Shown here: positions 6,913 through 12,541 of the stretch, piece after piece
How positions within the stretch are numbered: the stretch's first letter is position 1
Layout: every line of letters begins with the position of its first letter
DNA from: an uncultured Bdellovibrio sp.
GTDB lineage: Bacteria; Bdellovibrionota; Bdellovibrionia; Bdellovibrionales; Bdellovibrionaceae
DNA length: 12,625 nt
Direction of reading: 5' to 3'
Assembly (NCBI RefSeq): GCF_946478835.1
Contig: NZ_CAMLDV010000102.1
Coordinates: 1 to 12,625 of the forward strand
Made by a program: the position numbers and the translations under genes
The notes under the pieces: model-generated
The model's database searches: none
What the model saw: the letters and a program-made list of their open reading frames with translations, nothing else
Told to the model about the DNA's origin: nothing

Positions 6913-7649
6913 GTGGACTCCAAGGAAGAATCGTATTGCAAAAACACGTCATCAAATGTTTTGCATTTCTGTTCTTTTAAAATCTCCTGAGGAGGCCCTT
7001 CCAGCAAGGTCTGCCCGTCGAACAGCAAATGCACTTGCTGACATTTCAATGCTTCATCCATGTAGGACGTCGTCACTAAAATTAAAATCTCTTCTTGATC
7101 GCGAAGATCGTAAAGAAGCTCCCAGAAATCCCTACGACTTAAAGGATCAACGCCATTGGTGGGTTCATCAAGTAGCAAAACCTTCGGTGACGACAACAAA
7201 GAACAAATAAGTCCTAGTTTCTTATACATCCCACCTGAAAGCTGTGAGGCCAGACGGTCCGTGAATTCTTCAAGCCGAGCCATTTGCAGAAGTTTTTTTC
7301 TGCGCTCGATGTAAACATCTGAAGGAACCTGATAAAGAGTTCTAAAAAATTCCAAATGCTCGTGAATACTGAGTTCCGGATAAAGACTTTGTGTTTGCGG
7401 CATATAGGCCACGGACTCGCGAATATTTTGAAAAGGAATATCTTTGCCGTCTTCTTGAAATACAATGGTCCCGGAATCCGCTTTCAAAAGTCCCATCAGA
7501 TGTCTTAAAAAAGTCGTCTTACCGGCCCCCTCAGGCCCAATGATCCCGTGAATCTGATGGGGAGCAAACTGCATGGTGAGACCTTTGAGCGCTTGCGTGC
7601 GTCTTAATTTTTTTGAGAGATCCTGAACGCTCAATGAGATCTCAGACAT
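6909..7649 (-). CDS. ABC transporter ATPase, equivalent of the N-terminal half of YbhF
   Basis: A 246-residue nucleotide-binding subunit. Walker A is GPEGAGKTT (38-46), Q-loop YMPQTQ (Q85), a canonical signature LSGGMYKK (137-144), Walker B VLLLDEP (D161, E162) and D-loop NGVDP. The H-loop histidine is replaced by Ser: TTSYMDEA (S195). Its own nucleotide site, completed by the partner's IPGG signature, is therefore expected to be hydrolytically poor, while its LSGG completes a consensus site with the partner. The GPxGAGKTT plus TSYxDEA combination is what I recall for the N-terminal half of E. coli YbhF (one 578-residue protein), so here the fused ATPase appears as two genes. ATG 7649 follows the fusion-protein stop (7650-7652) with no gap; GGAGG for it lies inside the upstream gene. 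Confidence 0.9.
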   Translation of the reverse strand: MSEISLSVQDLSKKLRRTQALKGLTMQFAPHQIHGIIGPEGAGKTTFLRHLMGLLKADSGTIVFQEDGKDIPFQNIRESVAYMPQTQSLYPELSIHEHLEFFRTLYQVPSDVYIERRKKLLQMARLEEFTDRLASQLSGGMYKKLGLICSLLSSPKVLLLDEPTNGVDPLSRRDFWELLYDLRDQEEILILVTTSYMDEALKCQQVHLLFDGQTLLEGPPQEILKEQKCKTFDDVFLQYDSSLEST

Positions 7650-8384
7650 CTATTCCTCCGCCGGCCACTCCAAAGTCATGCCGGGCTTCAAGACACCTTC
7701 AGGATTTTCGAAATAAATTTTTACGGCATAAACCAAACGCGTTCGTTCATCGCGGGTTTGCACGTTCTTGGGTGTGAACTCGGCTTCGGGATTGATGTAA
7801 GAGACAACGCCGGAGAATTCTTTTTTATCCAGTTCCGGAACCACCGCTTTCACTTTTTGCTGAAGTTTGAGTTTTGATATTTCATCGTGAGGCAGATAGA
7901 AATACGCATACACTTCTTCCAAATCGCCCACGGTTAACAACTTCGCTCCTGGAGCCACCATCTCCCCGGGTTCAAAATAAGTTGTCAGGACTGTGCCTTT
8001 TAAAGGCGACGTGATATCACACCAATTGCGACGAAGCTCGGTGTCTTCTTTTTTTGTTTTCACCTGATCGAAGGCCTCTTTCGCGATACTGCCACCGCGG
8101 TACAGACGGTAGGAACGATCGTAACTGCTCTTGGCAAGTTCGTATGCGATCTTGATATCCTCGCAAGCAAGTTGCACAAGCATTTGCCCCTTATCAACGA
8201 CCTGCCCTTCTTTGACTGGAAAAGAACTGATCACCGAAGGCACACGCGCAGGAATATCTACTTTTGTGACTTCCACCGTTCCGGCATAAGAAAATTTATT
8301 TTTAAAAAGAATCGCTTTTACAGCGTAGGCCAGAATCAAAAGAACAACTATCACAACAATAGGAAGAATCTTTTTCTTAGACAT
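7650..8384 (-). CDS. HlyD/RND-type membrane fusion protein, YbhG-like, short hairpin
   Basis: A 244-residue periplasmic adaptor of the exporter. It has an N-terminal membrane anchor (KKKILPIVVIVVLLILAYAV, 3-22), a first half of the lipoyl/barrel-sandwich domain (YAGTVEVTKVDIPARVPSVISSFPVKEGQVVDKGQMLVQL, 33-72), a helical hairpin (about 75-97 and 99-121), a second lipoyl half (DITSPLKGTVLTTYFEPGEMVAPGAKLLTVGD, 123-154) and a beta-barrel domain. The segment SYINPEAEFTPKNVQTRDERTRLVY (195-219) closely follows the YbhG pattern AEFTPKxVxTxDxRTxLVY. Each hairpin helix is only about 22 residues, and the whole protein is about 90 residues shorter than YbhG as I recall it (about 330). ATG 8384 is chosen over TTG 8405 because the usual basic N-terminus begins there and a good promoter lies immediately upstream; TTG 8405 has no ribosome binding site. 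Confidence 0.85.
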   Translation of the reverse strand: MSKKKILPIVVIVVLLILAYAVKAILFKNKFSYAGTVEVTKVDIPARVPSVISSFPVKEGQVVDKGQMLVQLACEDIKIAYELAKSSYDRSYRLYRGGSIAKEAFDQVKTKKEDTELRRNWCDITSPLKGTVLTTYFEPGEMVAPGAKLLTVGDLEEVYAYFYLPHDEISKLKLQQKVKAVVPELDKKEFSGVVSYINPEAEFTPKNVQTRDERTRLVYAVKIYFENPEGVLKPGMTLEWPAEE

Positions 8385-8390
8385 TCCCCA

Positions 8391-8418
8391 AGCATAACAG
8401 CTCAAAGAAAAGAGTAAA
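8391..8418 (-). promoter_or_regulatory. Extended -10 promoter of the ABC exporter operon, possibly leaderless
   Basis: On the minus strand TTTACT (8418-8413), a 16-nt spacer and TGTTATGCT, an extended -10 (TGn plus TATGCT, -10 at 8396-8391). Only six bases (TGGGGA) separate the -10 from ATG 8384, so the expected start of transcription coincides with the start codon. It follows the terminator of the upstream peptidase gene, which supports a separate transcription unit. Confidence 0.45.
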
Positions 8419-8450
8419 CGTCGTTTGTGAGATCACACGATTCCAGACAT

Positions 8451-8479
8451 AAAAAAAACCGGAGTCTTTAGAACTCCGG
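8451..8479 (-). terminator. Intrinsic terminator of the metallopeptidase gene
   Basis: On the minus strand CCGGAGT and ACTCCGG arms (8473-8479 with 8459-8465) form a 7-bp GC-rich stem around a 7-nt loop and are followed by eight U (complement of A 8451-8458). It lies 27 nt downstream of the peptidase stop and separates it from the exporter operon. Confidence 0.9.
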
Positions 8480-8485
8480 CTTCAT

Positions 8486-8505
8486 TAAATCTAAATTTAG
8501 ATTTA
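8486..8505. repeat. Perfect 20-nt AT-rich palindrome abutting the peptidase stop codon
   Basis: TAAATCTAAA followed directly by its reverse complement TTTAGATTTA, with no spacer, immediately next to the minus-strand stop codon (8508-8506) and before the terminator hairpin. Only two of ten positions per half are not A/T-run-like (the C/G pair in ATCTA), so chance in AT-rich spacer DNA is possible. It could be a protein-binding site or a weak extra RNA structure protecting the 3' end. Confidence 0.6.
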
Positions 8506-9399
8506 TTAGTTTCTACCTGGGTAGAACCAGCAACGAGGACGAGCACCCGCCGCATCACGTGGCGCGTAGCAACTTCCTTGTTTGTAATCTGTATTGCTCA
8601 AAGTTTCGCTTTCTTTAGCTACGCAGAGCATACCCGCAAAGTAAGTATCCAAACGACATTGCGTCTCTGGATGTTGGTCATTCATGCGAGACACTTCGCG
8701 TTTGTCTGGAGTTCCAAAGTTAGGAGCTGTCGCCTCTTTACGCAATGCTTGGAAAAGATTTGCAACAGATTGACCCGCCAAAGAACTTCTCAAGCAAAGA
8801 AGACGATCTTGCTCATTTGGAAATTGCGCTTCACAAGCTGAGCTCGCTACCGGATCCAAATCAAGATCTTTCAAGATCGCCGCGTTGTCGTCTTCAGCAA
8901 AGAAACGGCGAAGGCATTTCAAAGTCGCGTAATAGTCCGCACCACCTTCGTTTGTCGCCCATGAACCCATCCAACCGCTGATTTTCGGAGCGCCACCGTT
9001 GTGGTGACCGAACTCATGACAAGCAACCAAGGCAAAACCTTCGATGGTTGTTGCTTGGTGACGAGCCAATCCGCCGTACATATTCAAAACCTGAGTATTG
9101 CCTGATCTTTGCGCAGAAGCGTTCACAGTTGGATCATTCCACAAACGGTTGATCTTCAAAGTATCCCCAGCTCTTTGAACATCATCTTTGTAAATTTTCT
9201 CGATACGATCCAAAACGTCGTTGAATTGTCTTTCAGTGATTCCGCCCGCAGTGAAAAGTCCCACTGGAATTTTCAAATTATTCTCAGGCAAGAAACCCGC
9301 GCAAAGCGTCTGATTTTCGATTGCTGTCTTGTGTGTGAAGCCCAAAGTCGCTACCAATGCGACGCCGGCAAAAACACGACTTACTGTCGTTTTTGTCAT
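8506..9399 (-). CDS. Secreted zinc metallopeptidase-like protein (HExGH, M48-like)
   Basis: A 297-residue exported protein. The N-terminus has a signal peptide (basic TKTTVSR then a hydrophobic stretch VFAGVALVATLGF, 9-21). The core VACHEFGHHNGG carries the zinc motif H128-E129-F-G-H132; E151 in NEGGADYYATLKC is the probable third ligand, with exactly 18 residues between H132 and E151 and the ExxAD pattern seen in M48 peptidases. NDQHPETQCRLDTY (240-253) resembles the HP...R motif near the end of M48 domains. Nine cysteines in the mature region (33, 127, 162, 189, 202, 248, 259, 277, 290) suggest disulfides outside the cytoplasm. I infer a proteolytic role in envelope or prey degradation, unproven. 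Start ATG 9399 has GGAGGGG 5 nt upstream, better than GTG 9405. It is monocistronic, with a terminator just downstream. Confidence 0.8.
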   Translation of the reverse strand: MTKTTVSRVFAGVALVATLGFTHKTAIENQTLCAGFLPENNLKIPVGLFTAGGITERQFNDVLDRIEKIYKDDVQRAGDTLKINRLWNDPTVNASAQRSGNTQVLNMYGGLARHQATTIEGFALVACHEFGHHNGGAPKISGWMGSWATNEGGADYYATLKCLRRFFAEDDNAAILKDLDLDPVASSACEAQFPNEQDRLLCLRSSLAGQSVANLFQALRKEATAPNFGTPDKREVSRMNDQHPETQCRLDTYFAGMLCVAKESETLSNTDYKQGSCYAPRDAAGARPRCWFYPGRN

Positions 9400-9432
9400 G
9401 ACCACCCCTCCTTGAGTCTAGACTTAAGAAAA

Positions 9433-9462
9433 ATCGTATCAATAGGATGCGGACAAACTCAA
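9433..9462 (-). promoter_or_regulatory. Possible promoter of the metallopeptidase gene
   Basis: On the minus strand TTGAGT (9462-9457), an 18-nt spacer and TACGAT (9438-9433), about 35 nt before the start codon at 9399. Both boxes are moderate matches. The 198-nt divergent region 9400-9597 otherwise holds the AT-rich inverted repeat at 9514-9541 and the Shine-Dalgarno sites of both genes. Confidence 0.35.
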
Positions 9463-9513
9463 ACGATTAATATTTGTAATGAAGCACCGCACCTTTAAAC
9501 GCGATGACAAGAG

Positions 9514-9541
9514 TTTTTTATTAAAGGGCCGTAATAAAAAA
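9514..9541. repeat. AT-only 10-bp inverted repeat in the divergent intergenic region
   Basis: TTTTTTATTA (9514-9523) and TAATAAAAAA (9532-9541) are perfect reverse complements around the 8-nt spacer AAGGGCCG. The T6 and A6 runs make it look like a UP-element or bent DNA upstream of the chemotaxis gene, whose start is 57 nt further on; a regulator site is also possible. Confidence 0.5.
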
Positions 9542-9597
9542 GTCGACAAGTAAGAACACCCCTAATCTTGCATATACGGTGTTGGAGGAGTCGATTC

Positions 9598-10914
9598 ATG
9601 AATTCTTTTGGTAGCTGGTTTAAAGGTCTGAGAGGCAAATTACTGTTCTCAGCGATTTTGCCGATCATCGCTTTTACAACGCTGACGACCGTTTCTTTAA
9701 AATCAATGAACACGTTAGGTGATATGCTCACAACCGCCTACACTGATGTGATACCTAACATGGACGGTCTTGGACAAATCGGAATGCAAAGAGCTCGCGT
9801 GGGATATTTTATCTGGGCGGCGCTTGCTAATAAAGAAGACATTAAGTCTCGCACTAACTTTGTCAATAAAGCTAAAGATGCCTTTAATGAATTTAAAAAA
9901 GGCCAAGAGTTTTATGAATCAACATCACTCGATGACGAAGAACAGAAAAACTATGCGAGGGCCAAAGAGATCAAACCACAATTCTATGCTTTAACAGAGG
10001 CCATGATCGCCTCTTTAGAAAAAAATACGCCAGAAGAGGATGCCAAAGTTCATAAAGCGATGAATGGCGGAGAATGGCATGTGCTCGCGATCGACACACA
10101 AAATGCGATTGCTGCGAATATGAAACTGTACAACGCAAGATCCGTTGAAGCAAACCGAACTCAGCAAGAGGTTCGCACTTTCCAAACTCAGCTTCTTCTT
10201 CTGATTTCTGGTTTCTGTGCGACGTTGCTTTTCGGTATTTTGATGTGGATTGCTTATCGCGTTTCAAACACCGTAAGCGGCATTGCTTCAGGTCTCACTA
10301 AATCCGGAAATCAAGTTGCTGAAGCGATCACGCAACTGACCGCCGCGGGGCAAACTCTTTCTCACTCTTCAACAGAAGCTGCGGCTTCCCTTGAAGAAAC
10401 CGTGGCATCATTAGAAGAAATGTCTTCCATGGTAAAAATGAATTCTGACAACGCTAAGCAAGCGGCGGCTCTTTCTCAATCTTCAAAAGATGCGGCTGAA
10501 CAAGGTCAAAATGAAATTCAACATCTGATTGAATCGATGCACGATATTTCGACGTCTTCTAAAAAGATCGAAGAAATTATCAGCGTGATTGACGATATCG
10601 CCTTTCAAACAAATTTATTGGCTTTGAACGCTTCCGTCGAGGCCGCTCGTGCTGGCGAACATGGAAAGGGTTTTGCGGTTGTCGCCGAAGCGGTTCGCGC
10701 CCTTGCGCAACGCTCCGCAGTAGCCGCAAAAGACATCAACGGTCTTATCAAAGACAGTGTTGAAAAAGTCGAAAAAGGGTCTTCTATTGCCGATCGTTCG
10801 GGGGAAGTTCTTTCTAATATCGTGAACTCTGTAAAAAAAGTGGCGGATTTGAACAACGAAATTTCCGCGGCAAGTTCTGAGCAACAGGTATTCAGCAAAT
10901 CAGCAAAGCCATGA
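9598..10914 (+). CDS. Methyl-accepting chemotaxis protein, frameshifted: N-terminal 438 codons
   Basis: A transmembrane chemoreceptor that would signal to CheA/CheW. ATG 9598 has GGAGGAG upstream. TM1 is about 14-34, followed by a ligand-binding region of about 160 residues, mostly helical (four-helix-bundle type, 35-195), then TM2 (LLLLISGFCATLLFGILMWIAY, 199-220). No clear HAMP domain follows; the protein passes quickly into the signalling coiled coil (224 on). The highly conserved hairpin tip IDDIAFQTNLLALNASVEAARAGEHGKGFAVVAEAVRALAQR (331-372) is intact. After Q430 (codon 10885-10887) the frame departs from the family: it reads VFSKSAKP and stops at 10912-10914, where homology continues in another frame. 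Restoring one base gives a 549-residue receptor ending at 11246. The product as written lacks the end of the C-terminal methylation helix. Confidence 0.88.
   Translation: MNSFGSWFKGLRGKLLFSAILPIIAFTTLTTVSLKSMNTLGDMLTTAYTDVIPNMDGLGQIGMQRARVGYFIWAALANKEDIKSRTNFVNKAKDAFNEFKKGQEFYESTSLDDEEQKNYARAKEIKPQFYALTEAMIASLEKNTPEEDAKVHKAMNGGEWHVLAIDTQNAIAANMKLYNARSVEANRTQQEVRTFQTQLLLLISGFCATLLFGILMWIAYRVSNTVSGIASGLTKSGNQVAEAITQLTAAGQTLSHSSTEAAASLEETVASLEEMSSMVKMNSDNAKQAAALSQSSKDAAEQGQNEIQHLIESMHDISTSSKKIEEIISVIDDIAFQTNLLALNASVEAARAGEHGKGFAVVAEAVRALAQRSAVAAKDINGLIKDSVEKVEKGSSIADRSGEVLSNIVNSVKKVADLNNEISAASSEQQVFSKSAKP
10882..10890 (+). other. Single-base deletion (frameshift point) in the chemotaxis gene
   Basis: The reading GAG-CAA-CAG-GTA should be GAG-CAA-CAG-GGT or CAA-GGT: with one more G (or A) near 10887 the protein continues EQQ-GIQQISKAMNQLDQ, the expected repeat of the receptor helix. 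The total length then divides evenly by three. No X-XXY-YYZ slippery heptamer is present, so programmed frameshifting is unlikely. Confidence 0.85.
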
Positions 10915-11246
10915 ATCAATTGGATCAAGGCTCTCAAGCCAATGCAGCGTCTTCAGAAGAAGTGGCCGCTTCGGCTGAGGAAATCAATGCTCAAGCTTTA
11001 CAGATGAAGAAGATGGTTCAAGGCCTGAATGAGGTTATTTTAGGAGCAGAACAAGCTTCAACTCCGAAACGCGAGTCCCCTGCTATAACGCCTCCTAAAG
11101 TAGTGCCAATTACGGCCAAACAAACACCAGCGAAGCTCGCTAAAAAGGCAGCTCCCGTGACGAAAAAACCACAGGGCGCTGCGGCTGTGATTCCTTTTGA
11201 TGATGACGAAAGCCCTCGTAAAGTCGGTACGACAGACGGCTTTTAA
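10911..11246 (+). CDS. C-terminal part of the frameshifted chemotaxis protein
   Basis: The continuation of the receptor in the shifted frame. Homology runs from about 10887; ATG 10911 overlaps the TGA of the first part as ATGA, so reinitiation could in principle produce this 111-residue piece. Residues 1-45 (MNQLDQGSQANAASSEEVAASAEEINAQALQMKKMV) are the end of the signalling coiled coil with the Glu/Gln/Ala methylation-region pattern. A linker rich in Pro, Lys and Ala (about 55-92) leads to the acidic tail VIPFDDDESPRKVGTTDGF. There is no NWETF-type CheR/CheB tether; the tail may play another role. On its own this fragment has no membrane anchor or tip, so I regard it as part of one broken or mis-sequenced gene, 9598-11246. 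Confidence 0.75.
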   Translation: MNQLDQGSQANAASSEEVAASAEEINAQALQMKKMVQGLNEVILGAEQASTPKRESPAITPPKVVPITAKQTPAKLAKKAAPVTKKPQGAAAVIPFDDDESPRKVGTTDGF

Positions 11247-11252
11247 TCCATT

Positions 11253-11287
11253 GCTCCCTCGTAGTCCTTGTACTACTATGAGGGGGC
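11253..11287 (+). promoter_or_regulatory. RNA hairpin burying the wecE Shine-Dalgarno
   Basis: GCTCCCTC (11253-11260) pairs with GAGGGGGC (11280-11287) with one G-U, and GTAGT (11261-11265) pairs with ACTAC (11272-11276) around a CCTTGT loop, with a 3-nt TAT bulge at 11277-11279: 13 pairs in all. The 3' arm is the ribosome binding site (GAGGGGG) and ends directly at ATG 11288. There is no U tract, so it is not an intrinsic terminator for the gene before it. It probably limits translation of wecE unless opened. Confidence 0.6.
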
Positions 11288-12421
11288 ATGAAAATTCCAT
11301 TTAATATTCCGCCAAAAAGCTCGAATGAAGAGAAATATATTTCTCAGGCCATCGCCAACAAAAAACTTAGCGGCGAAGGTTCTTTTAATAAAAAATGTTC
11401 GGAGTGGTTTAATAAAAATCTTCCTACAAAAATGACTGTGATCACTCCTTCCTGCACGTCGGCTCTTGAAATGGCGATGGTGCTTGCGGATATCGGACCA
11501 GGCGACGAAGTGATTCTTCCTTCGTTCACATTCACTTCAACAGCGAACGTGGTGGCTCTTTATGGTGCCGTTCCTGTTTTTGTCGATATCGATCCTTTAA
11601 CGATGAACATTGATCCTGCGGAGATTGAAAAAGCTATCACTCCCCGCACGAAAGTCATCATGCCTGTGCACTATGCCGGTGTCGGTTGTGATATGGATGC
11701 CATCATGACCCTCGCCAACAAACACAACATCTGGGTTGTGGAAGATGCAGCTCAAGGGATCTTTGCTTCTTACAAAGGTCGCGCTTTAGGAACTCTAGGT
11801 CATATGGCGGCCTTTAGTTTTCATGAAACAAAGAACATCGTTTGCGGCGAAGGTGGTTGTTTAACAATCAATGACGCTCGCTTGGTCGCGCGTGCTGAGA
11901 TCGTTCGCGATAAAGGAACGAATCGCCAGCAATTTTTGAACGGCCAAGTCGATAAGTACACATGGCAGGACAAAGGTTCATCTTATTTGCTTTCTGAACT
12001 ATCAGCCGCTTTCCTTCTTTCACAACTTGAAGAAGGTGAAGCGATCACGGCAAAACGTTTGGCGATTTGGAATCAATATCATGCGGGCCTTGCTGATCTT
12101 GAAAAACAAGGTCACTTGCAACGCATGACTGTGCCTGCTGATTGCAAAGCCAATGCGCATATTTATTACTTTCTTTTAAATTCCGCAGAAGTTCGTGCGG
12201 CTCTTTGGAGTTATCTCAAAGAAGCTGGCATTCAATCGACAACTCACTACGTGCCTTTGCACTCAGCTCCCGCAGGTGTGAAGTACGGTCGCGTTTCCGG
12301 TTCACTGAAGGTCACGGACGATCATGCCAATCGTCTTTTGCGTCTTCCGATGTTTGCAGATTTAAGCTCCCAAGACGCGGCTTTGGTTCTTGAAAAAATT
12401 CATTCTTTCTTTAAGAGGTAA
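11288..12421 (+). CDS. wecE: dTDP-4-amino-4,6-dideoxygalactose transaminase (WecE/RffA)
   Basis: A 377-residue PLP-dependent sugar aminotransferase of the DegT/DnrJ/EryC1/StrS family. WecE converts dTDP-4-keto-6-deoxyglucose to dTDP-4-amino-4,6-dideoxygalactose (dTDP-Fuc4N) using glutamate; the sugar goes into surface polysaccharides. Evidence: full length matches E. coli WecE (376); the opening IPFNIPP, ITPSCTSALEMA (52-63), PGDEVILPSFTFTSTANVV (71-89), TMNID, VHYAGV, the PLP ring-nitrogen Asp in VVEDAAQG (D153), the Schiff-base lysine K182 in AFSFHETKNI, the GEGG loop (187-190), RDKGTNRQQFLNGQVDKYTWQDKGSSYLLSEL and FHYVPLH-like THYVPLHSAP all follow the WecE pattern rather than other DegT members. 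Its Shine-Dalgarno is within a hairpin. It is followed after 3 nt by an rmlA start, fitting a dTDP-sugar operon. Confidence 0.93.
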   Translation: MKIPFNIPPKSSNEEKYISQAIANKKLSGEGSFNKKCSEWFNKNLPTKMTVITPSCTSALEMAMVLADIGPGDEVILPSFTFTSTANVVALYGAVPVFVDIDPLTMNIDPAEIEKAITPRTKVIMPVHYAGVGCDMDAIMTLANKHNIWVVEDAAQGIFASYKGRALGTLGHMAAFSFHETKNIVCGEGGCLTINDARLVARAEIVRDKGTNRQQFLNGQVDKYTWQDKGSSYLLSELSAAFLLSQLEEGEAITAKRLAIWNQYHAGLADLEKQGHLQRMTVPADCKANAHIYYFLLNSAEVRAALWSYLKEAGIQSTTHYVPLHSAPAGVKYGRVSGSLKVTDDHANRLLRLPMFADLSSQDAALVLEKIHSFFKR

Positions 12422-12424
12422 TCA

Positions 12425-12541
12425 ATGAAGGGTATTATCCTTGCCGGAGGAGCCGGCTCTCGCCTCTACCCGATGACTCGGGTTATGACGAAGTGCATTT
12501 GCTCGTGCTACTCGATCCGTTTCCGGCAGGAGTTCAGTTGA
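12425..12541 (+). pseudogene. rmlA: Start of glucose-1-phosphate thymidylyltransferase (rmlA), broken after 23 codons
   Basis: The first 23 residues, MKGIILAGGAGSRLYPMTRV followed by MTK, are the nucleotide-binding N-terminus of RmlA/RfbA (GGxGxRLxPxT), the enzyme making dTDP-glucose from glucose-1-phosphate and dTTP, the first step toward the substrate of WecE. AAGAGGT upstream, inside the end of wecE, is its ribosome binding site. After codon 23 (12491-12493) the family continuation (QLxPxYDKPMIYYPL) is missing: the frame reads CICSCYSIRFRQEFS and stops at 12539-12541. A full rmlA is about 290 codons. The gene is therefore either truncated by insertion or rearrangement, or joined artificially to foreign sequence; it is recorded as broken on that basis. 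Confidence 0.75.

Noticed and set aside
1..8405. The MarR fragment as regulator of the ABC exporter operon
   Set aside because: The two are about 8 kb apart with several transcription units between them, and no shared operator was seen.
9479..9553. A 24-codon basic ORF in the divergent intergenic region
   Set aside because: No Shine-Dalgarno, overlaps the AT-rich inverted repeat, and has no recognisable feature.
10880..10914. Programmed -1 frameshift in the chemotaxis gene
   Set aside because: No slippery heptamer or stimulatory hairpin placed correctly, and this receptor class has no known programmed frameshift; a deletion or error is simpler.
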